Shown here: one piece after another, positions 56,329 to 63,972 of the stretch | Position numbering within the stretch: position 1 is the first letter of the stretch | Layout: every line of letters starts with the position of its first letter | Assembly (NCBI RefSeq): GCF_000374925.1 | Contig: NZ_KB895557.1 | Coordinates: 1-63,972 of the forward strand | Length of the DNA stretch: 63,972 bases | Origin: Arthrobacter sp. 131MFCol6.1 | GTDB lineage: Bacteria; Actinomycetota; Actinomycetes; Actinomycetales; Micrococcaceae | Direction of reading: 5' to 3' | Program-made: the position numbers and the translations under genes | Notes under the pieces: generated by a model | Databases searched by the model: none | The model's input: the letters and a program-made list of their open reading frames with translations, nothing else | What the model was told of the DNA's origin: nothing

Positions 56329-57812
56329 CGAAGCCTGACGGCACACTGACCAGCTCAGCTCCGTCCGAGGCCGACTCCACGGCCCGGGAAGCCACGGCCG
56401 GGGAAACCGCGGCCCGGACCGCCGGCGCCGCGAATCCCAAGGGTTTCCTGCGGCGCGTGGCGTTCTTCTCCACGTTTGGCGGCCTCCTCTTCGGCTATGA
56501 CACCGGCGTCATCAACGGCGCCCTGCCGTTCATGCAGCGGGATCTCGGCCTCACCCCGCTGACCGAGGGGCTCGTGACCTCCACCCTGCTCTTCGGCGCG
56601 GCGTTCGGCGCCATCTCGGCGGGCCGGCTCTCGGACCGATTCGGCCGGCGCAAGACCATCATGGGGCTCGCGCTGATCTTTGCCGTGGCCACCATCGCCT
56701 GCTCCGTCTCGCCGAGCACCGAGATGCTCATAGCCTCCCGCACCCTGCTGGGCCTCGCCGTCGGCGGGGCATCGGTGATCGTTCCGGTCTACCTCGCGGA
56801 GATGTCCCCGGCAGCCCAGCGCGGACGAATCGTGACGCAGAACGAGCTCATGATTGTCACGGGACAGTTCCTGGCCTTCACATTTAACGCCGTGCTGGGC
56901 AACGCCTTCCCGGAGGCCTCCCACGTCTGGCGGTGGATGCTCGTCATTGCCACGCTGCCGGCCGTCGTCCTGTGGTTCGGCATGCTGCTCCTGCCTGAAA
57001 GCCCACGCTGGCTGGCGTCGGCCGGCCGCTTCGGTGAAGTCCTTGAGGTGCTGCGCCGGACACGCGCCACGGAGGACATTTCCACCGAGTTCGACGAAGT
57101 CCGGCAGGCCGCGCGGGAAGACTACCAATCCAAGCTCGGCACCTTCCGCGACCTCACGGTTCCGTGGATCCGCCGCATCTTCGTCGTCGGACTCGGCATG
57201 GCCGTGATCAACCAGATCAGCGGCGTCAACGCCATCATGTACTACGGCACGTCCATCCTCTCCAGCTCGGGCTTCGGGGACCAGGGCGCCCTCATTGCCA
57301 ACGTCGTCAACGGTGTCACCTCGGTGGTCGCCGTCGTCGTCGGGATGTCCCTCATGTCGCGGCTGCCGCGCAAGTCCATGCTGATCGCCGGCCTGACCGG
57401 CACGGCGGCGTCCCTGCTGGCCATCGGCATCATCTCCATGCTCATCCCGGAGGGTACCCTCCGCGGCTATCTCGTCTTGCTGTTCATGGTGACGTTCCTG
57501 GCCTCGATGCAGTCCTGCATTGGCACGGTGACGTGGCTGACGATGGCCGAAATTTTCCCGCTGCACGTCCGCGGCATCGGCATGGGCATCTGTGTCTTCG
57601 TGCTCTGGATGATCAACTTCCTGATCGGGTTCTTCTTCCCGCAGATGGTGTCCTGGATTGGCGTCTCGGTGACGTTCTTCATCTTCGTCGCGATCCAGCT
57701 GGCAGCCATCGTCTGGGTGAAGCGCGTGGTTCCGGAGACCCAGGGAAAGAGCCTGGAGGACCTGGAACACTTCTTCAAACAGGCGGCCGTCAAGCAGCCT
57801 GTTAACGCTTAG
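56325..57812 (+). CDS. sugar-porter MFS transporter, probable inositol uptake
   Basis: A 495-residue 12-helix sugar porter. Motifs: FFSTFGGLLFGYDTGVINGALPF, GRLSDRFGRRKTIM (loop 2-3), ESPRWLASAGR after helix 6, QISGVNAIMYYGTSIL in helix 7, and PETQGKSLEDLEHFF at the end. The family includes IolT1/T2 of Corynebacterium, and its position at the end of the iol operon makes myo-inositol the likely substrate. A Ser/Ala/Thr-rich N-terminal tail of about 35 residues precedes helix 1. A strong terminator follows. Confidence 0.9.
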   Translation: MTKPDGTLTSSAPSEADSTAREATAGETAARTAGAANPKGFLRRVAFFSTFGGLLFGYDTGVINGALPFMQRDLGLTPLTEGLVTSTLLFGAAFGAISAGRLSDRFGRRKTIMGLALIFAVATIACSVSPSTEMLIASRTLLGLAVGGASVIVPVYLAEMSPAAQRGRIVTQNELMIVTGQFLAFTFNAVLGNAFPEASHVWRWMLVIATLPAVVLWFGMLLLPESPRWLASAGRFGEVLEVLRRTRATEDISTEFDEVRQAAREDYQSKLGTFRDLTVPWIRRIFVVGLGMAVINQISGVNAIMYYGTSILSSSGFGDQGALIANVVNGVTSVVAVVVGMSLMSRLPRKSMLIAGLTGTAASLLAIGIISMLIPEGTLRGYLVLLFMVTFLASMQSCIGTVTWLTMAEIFPLHVRGIGMGICVFVLWMINFLIGFFFPQMVSWIGVSVTFFIFVAIQLAAIVWVKRVVPETQGKSLEDLEHFFKQAAVKQPVNA

Positions 57813-57824
57813 TCTTTCCATCAC

Positions 57825-57859
57825 AAAGCCCCGCCCGCGACGTCATCGGGCGGGGCTTT
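57825..57859 (+). terminator. intrinsic terminator of the iol operon
   Basis: AAAGCCCCGCCCG (57825-57837) pairs with CGGGCGGGGCTTT (57847-57859) around CGACGTCAT; a good GC stem ending in T residues. The A/T edges make it bidirectional, also serving the MarR gene. Confidence 0.92.
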
Positions 57860-57887
57860 CGTGCATTAGCGCTTGACCGTTGTGGCC

Positions 57888-58337
57888 TCAGACTCCGGCG
57901 TGCAGCCGGGGGAGTGCGTCAACCAGCGGTGCCAGTTCGGGGACTTCCTGGGCCTCGGCCAGCGCCCGCTCCAGCGTGGCGTCGTGAACCGGCCGGGTCT
58001 GCTCGAGCAGTGCGATGCCGCTGGGCGTGAGCTCGGTGTAGATCCCGCGGCGGTCATCCGCGCAGAGGATCCGGGTCAGCAACCCGCGGTCCTCGAGCCG
58101 GTTGACCAGGCGCGTGGTGGCGCTGGCGCTCAGCGCCGTGGCGCGGGCCAGCTGCTGCATCCGCATGTGCCAGCCGTCCTGCCGGCTCAGCGCATCCAGC
58201 ACGGTGTACTCCACGACGGAGAGCTGGGCCTCGGCCTGCAGGGAACGCTCCAGCTCGGCTTCGATCAGCCCGTGCAGGGCCGCCAGGGTCCGCCAGCCTT
58301 GCGCCCGGACCTCGACGGCGTCGTCCTTGATGCCCAT
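57888..58337 (-). CDS. MarR-family regulator
   Basis: A 149-residue winged-helix protein: LIEAELERSLQAEAQLSVVEYTVLDALSRQDGWHMRMQQLARATALSASATTRLVNRLEDRGLLTRILCADDRRGIYTELTPSG is the full MarR DNA-binding fold with the D-R-R wing. ATG at 58335-58337 follows AGGGA. It diverges from an MFS exporter gene with inverted repeats between them, the standard arrangement for a MarR repressor and its target. Confidence 0.92.
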   Translation of the reverse strand: MGIKDDAVEVRAQGWRTLAALHGLIEAELERSLQAEAQLSVVEYTVLDALSRQDGWHMRMQQLARATALSASATTRLVNRLEDRGLLTRILCADDRRGIYTELTPSGIALLEQTRPVHDATLERALAEAQEVPELAPLVDALPRLHAGV

Positions 58338-58394
58338 CAGGTGTTTCCCTTCAACTCGCGTGCCCGGCAGGGTGGTGACGGGCACATTAAATAA

Positions 58395-58450
58395 TAGTTG
58401 CTTGCGCGCTGTATCTGCTTGTGCAACAATAAATAACGCGTCTGCAACTA
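58395..58450. promoter_or_regulatory. MarR-type operator region
   Basis: TAGTTGC (58395-58401) and GCAACTA (58444-58450) are inverted copies; TTGTGCAACAA (58419-58429) is a near palindrome between them. The region separates the divergent MarR and MFS starts. Confidence 0.5.
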
Positions 58451-58501
58451 CTAGCTTACGCGCCATACCCCATCCCGTACAGCTTTGTAAGGAGCACCTC
58501 C

Positions 58502-59743
58502 ATGCCTGTTGGCCTGATAGCCCTCGCCCTCGGCGGGTTCGGCATCGGACTCACCGAGTTCGTCATCATGGGCCTGCTGCCGCAAGTGGCCGCAGACTTC
58601 CACGTCACCGAGGCCACCGCGGGCTGGCTCATCTCCGGCTATGCGCTCGCCGTCGTGGTCGGGGCGCTGGGCCTCACCGCGGCCGTGACGCGCTTCGAAC
58701 GCAAGCCCGTGCTGGCCGTGCTGATGGTGCTCTTCATCGCCGGCAACCTCGTCTCGGCGCTCGCGCCGGATTACTCGGTCATGATGATCGGCCGCATCAT
58801 TGCCGCCCTGTCGCACGGCGCGTTCTTCGGCATCGGCGCCGTGGTGGCCGCCAGCATGGTGGCGCCCAACAAGAAAGCCGGCGCGATCGCGATCATGTTC
58901 ACCGGCCTGACGGCGGCAAATGTGCTGGGCGTCCCGTTCGGCACCATGCTGGGCCAGGCCGCGGGCTGGCGCTCCACATTCTGGGCCATCACGGTCATCG
59001 GTGTCCTCGCCCTGGCCGGCATTCTTGCCCTTGTGCCGAAGACGGGATCAGGCGAATCTGACGGTGGTTCTGCCTCTGGCTCTGCCTCCGGCGGGCTCCG
59101 CGGCGAGCTCCGTGCCTTCCGGTCCGGGCAGGTCTGGCTCTCCATCCTCGTGACCATCCTCGGCTACGGCGGCATGTTCGGCGCCTTCACCTACATCGCC
59201 TTCACCCTCACCGAGGTCACCGGTTTCTCCGCCACAACGGTCCCGTGGCTGCTGATCCTCTTCGGCGTTGGGCTCTTCATCGGCAATACCCTCGGCGGCA
59301 AGGCTGCGGACAAGAATGTGGACCGCACCCTGGTGGTGGTCCTCGCCATCCTGGTGCTGGTGCTCGTGCTCTTCGCCCTGACCGCGGGCAACCAGCCGGT
59401 GACCATCGCCTCCATGGTGCTGTTGGGCGGCTTCGGCTTCGCCACCGTTCCGGGGCTGCAGATGCGCGTCATGAAGTACGCCAGCAGCGCTCCCACGCTG
59501 GCCTCCGGCGCCAACATCGGCGCCTTCAACGTCGGCAACGCCCTGGGGGCGTGGATGGGCGGCGTCACGATCACCGCAGGCCTGGGCTACACCTCGCCGA
59601 TCTGGGCCGGTGCCGGGATCACCCTGTTGGGCCTGGCGGTGATGGCGTTCGCCGCAGCTGCTGCGAAGAAGCACGACGTCGGCCGGCCGGCCGACGTCGA
59701 CAGCTCCGAAAAGGACAGCGAGTCTGAGCTGCAGCCGGCCTAG
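58502..59743 (+). CDS. MFS exporter, AraJ/NepI-like group
   Basis: A 413-residue 12-helix transporter: LIALALGGFGIGLTEFVIMGLLPQVAADFHVTEATAGWLISGYALAVVVGALGLTA is the typical opening of DHA1 AraJ/YdhP-type exporters. A Gly/Ser-rich central loop (ESDGGSASGSASGGLRG) separates the halves, and the charged C-terminal tail is cytoplasmic. AAGGAG precedes ATG 58502. It is probably repressed by the divergent MarR. Substrates of this group include sugars, purine nucleosides and drugs. Confidence 0.88.
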   Translation: MPVGLIALALGGFGIGLTEFVIMGLLPQVAADFHVTEATAGWLISGYALAVVVGALGLTAAVTRFERKPVLAVLMVLFIAGNLVSALAPDYSVMMIGRIIAALSHGAFFGIGAVVAASMVAPNKKAGAIAIMFTGLTAANVLGVPFGTMLGQAAGWRSTFWAITVIGVLALAGILALVPKTGSGESDGGSASGSASGGLRGELRAFRSGQVWLSILVTILGYGGMFGAFTYIAFTLTEVTGFSATTVPWLLILFGVGLFIGNTLGGKAADKNVDRTLVVVLAILVLVLVLFALTAGNQPVTIASMVLLGGFGFATVPGLQMRVMKYASSAPTLASGANIGAFNVGNALGAWMGGVTITAGLGYTSPIWAGAGITLLGLAVMAFAAAAAKKHDVGRPADVDSSEKDSESELQPA

Positions 59744-59744
59744 C

Positions 59745-59790
59745 GGCCATTCGGCAGCCGGCCCACCGGCCATTCGGCAGCCGGCCCACC
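59745..59790. repeat. 23-bp tandem duplication between two stop codons
   Basis: GGCCATTCGGCAGCCGGCCC-ACC occurs twice in tandem. CCGGCCTAGCGGCC occurs at both ends, forming the stop codon of the MFS gene on one side and of iolB on the other, so the iolB tail appears to be copied into the spacer. Confidence 0.8.
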
Positions 59791-59793
59791 GGC

Positions 59794-60690
59794 CTAGCGG
59801 CCGAATGGCAGCCGCGGGTCCAGGTCCTGGCCCTCCCAGGTCTGGCGGATCCAGCCATGGTGCGGGTCGTCGCTGATGAGCCAGTCGCGGACGGGGCCCG
59901 GGCCGGCCATGACGTTGAGGTAGTACAAGTCGTAACCGGGGGCGGCCATGGCGGGCCCGTGCCAGCCGTACGGCACCAGGACGACGTCGCCGGTCCGGAC
60001 CTCGGCCGCAACGTCGATGGGCCGCTCGTCGGAGGCGTAGACGCGCTGGTAGCCGATGGCGTCGTCGGCGCCCGGGCGTTGCGGGGCCCCGGGCGTCACG
60101 CGGGTTTCGAAGTAGTAGATCTCCTCGAGGTTGGTCTCGCCGTCTTTTTCCTCATCGTGCTTGTGCGGGGGATAGGAGGACCAGTTGCCGGCCGGGGTGA
60201 GGACCTCGCAGACGATGAACCGGTCCGCCTCCAGCGCGGCGGGGGTGCCGAAGTTGTGGACCTGGCGGGAGCAGTTGCCCGCCCCGCGCAGTTCCACCGG
60301 CGTTTCGGCGGCCGTGATGAGGCGGGTCGGGTAGGCGGCCTTGGCCGGGGCGGTGGCGACTGCCACGCGTCCGCCGTCGGCCGAGGTGATGGCCACCGCC
60401 TTGCCGGCTCCCGTGTAGAGCACGTCGCTGGGGCCGCTGAAGACGCTGTCCCGGCCGGCCAAGGGATAGTCCTGCCCGTCCACGGTCGCCACGAACGAAC
60501 CGTTGAGCGGGATTACGATGCGTTCCTCCGCCGCAGCGTCCAGTACGACGCCGCCGCCGGCCGCCAGCGTGGCAACCTTCAGCCCGGTATGTGCCCACCC
60601 GTCCACCTCCAGGCCGGAATCGGACGTCCCAATGGAAATGTCCCACTTGCCTTCGGCGGCGGTGCCGAGCGGATAGACCCAGTTGGCCAT
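59794..60690 (-). CDS. iolB: 5-deoxy-glucuronate isomerase
   Basis: A 298-residue double-cupin enzyme converting 5-deoxyglucuronate to 5-dehydro-2-deoxygluconate. Motifs: WVYPLGTAAEGKWDISIGTSDSGLEVDGWAHTGLKV, CEVLTPAGNWSSYPPHKHDEEKDGETNLEEIYYFE (metal His/His/Glu set), and VLVPYGWHGPAMAAPGYDLYYLNVMAGP (second metal His). AAAGGG precedes the ATG at 60688-60690. It is separated from the main iol operon and lies downstream of the GntR gene on the same strand, so it is probably read with it. Confidence 0.95.
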   Translation of the reverse strand: MANWVYPLGTAAEGKWDISIGTSDSGLEVDGWAHTGLKVATLAAGGGVVLDAAAEERIVIPLNGSFVATVDGQDYPLAGRDSVFSGPSDVLYTGAGKAVAITSADGGRVAVATAPAKAAYPTRLITAAETPVELRGAGNCSRQVHNFGTPAALEADRFIVCEVLTPAGNWSSYPPHKHDEEKDGETNLEEIYYFETRVTPGAPQRPGADDAIGYQRVYASDERPIDVAAEVRTGDVVLVPYGWHGPAMAAPGYDLYYLNVMAGPGPVRDWLISDDPHHGWIRQTWEGQDLDPRLPFGR

Positions 60691-60836
60691 GGAAGCTGCC
60701 CTTTCGTTATCGCGCCGGAGTGACGCGCGTGTGTGCGTTGTTGGAGCCGGTGGCGCTCGTTGGTGAGCGCTCGTCGGTGGAGGCCTTGCGCGAGGCGCTT
60801 AGTCTTGGACGCCCGCTGATGCCGTGGTGTGAGCGC

Positions 60837-61577
60837 CTATCTTTGAACCAGCGTCATCTCAAAGCTGTAAGAATCTGCCCGGTAGACGTGGTGGCCGGTT
60901 TCCACCATGCGTCCGGTGTCGTCCACGGCTGTGCGCTCCATGGTCACCAGGGCGGAGCCCGGTGTGGTTTCGAGCAGCGGTGCCTGGTAGTCGTTGGCGA
61001 TCATGGCGCCGATCCGCTGTGAGGCGAGGCGGAAGTTCACGCCGCCGTTGCGCAGGATGCCGTAGAGGCCCTGCGACGCAAGGCTTGCCTCGTCGAGGGC
61101 GGTGATGTCGTCGCGCACCCAGTTCTCCATCAGGGCCAGCGGTTTGCCGCCCACTTTCCGGAGCCTGGTGAAGTGGTAGACCTTGGCGCCGCCGGGAAGC
61201 TGGAGCGCCTTCCGGATCGAGGCGTCCGCCTCCTCATGCGAGAAGCTCAGCACATCGGTGGTGGGCTTGCTGCCGTTGTTGCTCAAGTCGTCATAGAGGC
61301 TGGAGAGTTCCAGCGGTCGGCGGACCTGGCTGGACACCACCTGGGTGCCCACGCCGCGCTTGCGGACCAGGAGGCCGGAGCGGACCAGCTCATCCATGGC
61401 CTTGCGCATGGTGGGGCGGGACAGGTTGAGCTGGGCGGCCAGGTCGATCTCATTTTCCAGCCGGCTGCCAGGTTCCAGCAGTCCGGTGTGGATGGCGGCC
61501 TCGATGCCCTGTACCACTTGGTGGTACAGGGGTATCGGTGACGAGCGGTCGATCTGCAGATTCAATTGATTCGCCAC
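60837..61577 (-). CDS. GntR/HutC-family regulator of the iol regulon
   Basis: A 246-residue regulator: winged helix about 1-75 (PLYHQVVQGIEAAIHTGLLEPGSRLENEIDLAAQLNLSRPTMRKAMDELVRSGLLVRKRGVGTQV) and a UbiC-like effector domain (SLYDDLSNNGSKPTTDVLSF, LMENWVRDDI, RTAVDDTGRMVETGHHVYRADSYSFEMTLV). GTG at 61575-61577 follows GGAG; longer in-frame starts lack a ribosome site. Sites with GTATGTC arms lie just upstream of it and at three iol-linked promoters, so it most likely represses inositol genes, released by a pathway intermediate. Confidence 0.88.
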   Translation of the reverse strand: MANQLNLQIDRSSPIPLYHQVVQGIEAAIHTGLLEPGSRLENEIDLAAQLNLSRPTMRKAMDELVRSGLLVRKRGVGTQVVSSQVRRPLELSSLYDDLSNNGSKPTTDVLSFSHEEADASIRKALQLPGGAKVYHFTRLRKVGGKPLALMENWVRDDITALDEASLASQGLYGILRNGGVNFRLASQRIGAMIANDYQAPLLETTPGSALVTMERTAVDDTGRMVETGHHVYRADSYSFEMTLVQR

Positions 61578-61627
61578 TGGGCGTGCTCCCTTGTGCTCCG
61601 CGGTGGCCGAGGTGCCGGTCTTTCCGC

Positions 61628-61662
61628 GTATGTCAGGCGCATGTTCGCTTGATAGGACATAC
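61628..61662. promoter_or_regulatory. autoregulatory operator pair of the GntR gene
   Basis: GTATGTC (61628-61634) and GACATAC (61656-61662) are perfect inverted 7-mers. Read on the minus strand, the second gives GTATGTCCTATCAAGC, which matches GTATGTC....CAA.C of the iol sites. Confidence 0.5.
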
Positions 61663-61812
61663 TGCCTTTTTCTGATGGTAGCAGGGCTGCCGAAGCGAGC
61701 CAAGGGGTGTCGTCCGGGGCCGCAGGGGTGGGAGTCGGGCTGACCGCTTTGCGCAGGTGAAGCCCGCGCATTCGGTCATTTCATCGCTTAGTGCTACGTC
61801 AAAACATCCTAA

Positions 61813-61856
61813 TGTCAGGACAAACTATTGACAACTGTGATTGGAGTCACCATGAT
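61813..61856 (+). promoter_or_regulatory. promoter and operator of the ABC importer
   Basis: TGTCAGGACA at 61813-61822 is followed by a perfect TTGACA -35 (61828-61833), a 17-base spacer and CATGAT -10 (61851-61856). Flanks match the tautomerase operator (ATGTCAGGACAAACTA in both). The remaining bases of the 349-base gap 61578-61926 hold the gntR promoter side and no gene. Confidence 0.65.
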
Positions 61857-61926
61857 CGGTTGTAGATGGCTCATGGACCGACGCGATGAAGCGGCCGGCG
61901 TGGCCCGGAATCAAAGGAGATTGATC

Positions 61927-62922
61927 GTGACCAAGTTCTCGTGGCGGAAGGCAACCCTCGTGGCTGCCGTTGTACCCATGCTGGCCCTGAGCGCGTGTTC
62001 CAGCACCGGCGGCAAGCCCGCAGACTCAGGCAACGCGGCTGGCGGAGGCCAAGTCGCCTCGACGCCCCGGATTAAGGTCGCCTTGATCACCCACGCCGCA
62101 GCGGGTGACACCTTCTGGGACATCGTGAGGAAGGGCGCCGAGGAGGCATCGGCGAAGGACAATGTTGAGCTCCTCTATACGTCCGATCCCGAAGCCGGTC
62201 GCCAGGCCCAACTCATCCAGCAGGCTATCGACCAGAAGGTCGACGGCATCGCGGTCACGCTCGCCAAGCCCGAAGCCCTTAAAGACGTCCTGCAGAAGGC
62301 CGCTGACGCCGGAATCCCGATTGTGAGCCTCAACGCCGGCGAATCGGTCTCCTCCCAGCTGGGAGCATTCACCCACTTCGGTTCCAACGAGCAGCTCGCC
62401 GGGCAAGCCGTGGGCACCAAGCTGGCCGCGGACGGTTACAAGCACCCGGTCTGCGTGATTCAGGAACAGGGCCACGTCGGACTTGAAGCACGGTGTGCCG
62501 GTGTGAAGGCCAAGGTGCCCGGAACTGAGATCCTTTACGTCGACGGCAAGGATATGACCTCCGTTCAGTCCACCGCGACTGCCAAGCTCCAGGCTTCCAA
62601 GGACGCCGACGTCATCATCGGCCTAGGCGCCCCCATCACACTGACTCTCCTCAAGTCGGTCGCTGACGCCGGCAGTTCTGCCAAGGTTGCCAGTTTCGAC
62701 CTCAACGCGGAGCTCGCCCAGAAGATCGTGGATGGTGCAGTTCTGTTCACCGTGGACCAGCAGCCGTGGCTGCAGGGCTACGGAGCCGTTGATGCCATCT
62801 GGCAGAACAAGCGCGGCGGCTTCAATATCGGCGGCGGCCAGCCTGTGCTGACAGGCCCGGCGGTCATCGACAAGTCCAATGCGGCTGATGTCCTGACCTT
62901 CGCCCAGCAGGGTATCCGCTAA
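61927..62922 (+). CDS. sugar (probably inositol) ABC transporter substrate-binding lipoprotein
   Basis: A 331-residue periplasmic-binding-type lipoprotein. A basic start and hydrophobic core lead to the lipobox LALSAC (lipid-modified Cys near residue 24), then a Gly/Ala linker. The type-I binding fold follows: RIKVALITHAAAGDTFWDIVRKGAEEAS, QAIDQKVDGIAVTLAKPEAL, IPIVSLNAGES, HFGSNEQLAGQAVG, VDQQPWLQGYGAVDAIW. It belongs to the ribose/inositol cluster. GTG 61927 has AAGGAG at 7 bases. The shared operator links it to the iol genes, so inositol or a related polyol is the likely ligand. Confidence 0.9.
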   Translation: MTKFSWRKATLVAAVVPMLALSACSSTGGKPADSGNAAGGGQVASTPRIKVALITHAAAGDTFWDIVRKGAEEASAKDNVELLYTSDPEAGRQAQLIQQAIDQKVDGIAVTLAKPEALKDVLQKAADAGIPIVSLNAGESVSSQLGAFTHFGSNEQLAGQAVGTKLAADGYKHPVCVIQEQGHVGLEARCAGVKAKVPGTEILYVDGKDMTSVQSTATAKLQASKDADVIIGLGAPITLTLLKSVADAGSSAKVASFDLNAELAQKIVDGAVLFTVDQQPWLQGYGAVDAIWQNKRGGFNIGGGQPVLTGPAVIDKSNAADVLTFAQQGIR

Positions 62923-62932
62923 CAGTCCGCTG

Positions 62933-62958
62933 GCCGGGCCGGCCCTGGCCGGCCCGGC
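62933..62958 (+). terminator. GC-rich hairpin between binding protein and permease genes
   Basis: GCCGGGCCGGCC and GGCCGGCCCGGC are complementary arms almost touching (CT between). Such stems after binding-protein genes often stabilise that mRNA section and lower read-through to the permease. Confidence 0.6.
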
Positions 62959-62974
62959 AGCAAGGAGAATTACC

Positions 62975-63972
62975 ATGACCGTCACCCAGACCAAGACAGA
63001 GTCAGCGGCGCCCGATGAGCGCGTCGCCAAGCGCAGTCCGTTCCAGAAGTTGCTCGGACGTCCCGAGGTCGGTGCCCTGGTGGGCGCGATCGTCCTCTTC
63101 ATTTTCTTCGCGTTGGTGTCCCCGACCTTTACCCAGCCCGGTGCCCTGGCGACCATCCTGTACGGTTCCTCCACGATCGGGATCATGGCGGTCGGGGTGT
63201 CCTTGCTGATGATCGGCGGGGAGTTCGACCTCTCCACCGGCGTCGCCGTGATTACCTCGGCGCTGACCGCGTCGCTGTTCAGCTGGTACTTCACCACGAA
63301 CGTCTGGGTCGGCGTCGGCCTGGCCCTGGTGGTGTCCTTGTCCGTCGGGTTCATCAACGGCTGGATCCTGATCAAGACCAAGCTGCCCTCGTTCATCGTG
63401 ACCCTCGCGACGTTCCTGATGCTGACCGGCCTGAACCTGGGCCTGACCCGGCTGATCGGCGGCTCGGTGTCCTCGCCCTCGATCTCGACCATGGACGGCT
63501 TCGCCTCGGCCCGGGCGGTCTTCGCGTCCTCGGTGAGCATCGGCAACGTCGACATCAAAATCACCGTGTTCTACTGGTTCGCGCTCGTCGCGGTCGCGAC
63601 CTGGGTGCTGATGCGGACCCGGGTGGGGAACTGGATCTTCGCCGTCGGCGGGGACGCGAACGCGGCCCGCGCCGTGGGCGTGCCGGTCAAGGCCACCAAG
63701 ATCGGCCTGTTCATGGCCGTGGGGTTCTGCGCCTGGATCCTGGGCATGCACAACCTCTTCGCCTTCGACACCGTGCAGTCCGGTGAGGGCGTGGGCAACG
63801 AGTTCCTCTACATCATCGCCGCGGTGATCGGCGGCTGCCTCCTCACCGGCGGCTACGGCTCGGCGATCGGCGGCGCGATCGGCGCGTTCATCTTCGGCAT
63901 GGCCAACAAGGGCATCGTCTACGCGCAGTGGAACCCGGACTGGTTCAAGTTCTTCCTGGGCCTGATGCTGCT
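62975..63972 (+). CDS. sugar ABC transporter permease (3' end beyond window)
   Basis: The frame is open from ATG 62975 (AAGGAG upstream) to the window end, 332 codons. After a ~30-residue cytoplasmic start there are about eight or nine hydrophobic segments (VGALVGAIVLFIFFALVSPTF; GSSTIGIMAVGVSLLMIGGEFDLSTGVAVI; PSFIVTLATFLMLTGLNLGL). The GGEFDLSTG and AVGGDANAARAVGVPVKATKIG (EAA-like loop) motifs identify the RbsC/XylH/MglC permease family. It pairs with the preceding binding protein; the ATPase is presumably just outside the window. Confidence 0.92.
   Translation, partial: MTVTQTKTESAAPDERVAKRSPFQKLLGRPEVGALVGAIVLFIFFALVSPTFTQPGALATILYGSSTIGIMAVGVSLLMIGGEFDLSTGVAVITSALTASLFSWYFTTNVWVGVGLALVVSLSVGFINGWILIKTKLPSFIVTLATFLMLTGLNLGLTRLIGGSVSSPSISTMDGFASARAVFASSVSIGNVDIKITVFYWFALVAVATWVLMRTRVGNWIFAVGGDANAARAVGVPVKATKIGLFMAVGFCAWILGMHNLFAFDTVQSGEGVGNEFLYIIAAVIGGCLLTGGYGSAIGGAIGAFIFGMANKGIVYAQWNPDWFKFFLGLML

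Overview
This 63,972-base window is chromosomal DNA from a high-GC Gram-positive actinobacterium, most likely a member of the Micrococcaceae (Arthrobacter, Pseudarthrobacter or a close relative). The basis is the very high GC content, frequent GTG/TTG starts, several apparently leaderless genes, a mycobacterial-type XPB helicase, a DtxR/IdeR-type iron regulator, actinobacterial c-di-AMP riboswitches ahead of cell-wall hydrolases, and a Corynebacterium-like myo-inositol (iol) cluster. The genus is inferred. Gene content is that of an ordinary soil-type chromosome with small accessory insertions; I see no prophage, plasmid backbone, rRNA operon or CRISPR array.

Layout. 1-270: the 5' end of an IS110-type transposase and a 12-bp inverted repeat. 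270-4650: XPB helicase, helicase-associated protein and a small membrane protein on the minus strand. 4.8-9.4 kb: cold-shock protein, DUF3027 protein, MFS exporter, serC and a DtxR-family regulator. 9.5-12 kb: two successive c-di-AMP (ydaO-type) riboswitches, each ahead of a secreted peptidoglycan hydrolase. 12.2-16.3 kb: HNH nuclease and mobA-DUF6457-moeA-fdhD for molybdoenzyme maturation. 16.4-19.4 kb: GH38 alpha-mannosidase. 19.7-21.9 kb: an unusual HTH gene followed by two paralogous membrane proteins. 22-25.8 kb: an ABC-F ATPase with a terminator-like leader, and an ABC exporter. 25.9-27.8 kb: Nudix, DUF6314, tRNA-Arg(CCT), DUF998. 27.9-34.1 kb: a secreted GH18/CBM protein divergent from a processive glycosyltransferase, STAS-like protein and GGDEF-EAL enzyme operon. 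34.2-35.6 kb: a 49-residue secreted microprotein divergent from an all-TPR protein. 35.6-37.8 kb: intergenic repeats around a membrane protein gene and an inositol-monophosphatase-family gene. 37.8-42.9 kb: pcrA and sucCD. 43-47 kb: ArsR-SRPBCC pair and two Tat-exported phosphoesterases. 47.1-57.9 kb: the iol operon. 57.9-59.7 kb: MarR/MFS pair. 59.8-63.97 kb: iolB, a GntR regulator and an ABC sugar importer cut by the window end.

How the genes work together. The iol genes, a tautomerase gene, iolB, the GntR gene and the ABC importer appear to form one regulon, because a TGTCAGGACA-like palindrome lies at four promoters including that of the regulator itself. The glycosyltransferase, STAS-like and GGDEF-EAL genes overlap and look like a c-di-GMP-linked exopolysaccharide module facing a secreted glycan hydrolase. 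The most novel candidate is the divergent TPR/secreted-microprotein pair, which resembles the Rap-Phr (RRNPP) peptide-signalling layout but lies in an actinobacterium and lacks a visible HTH domain.
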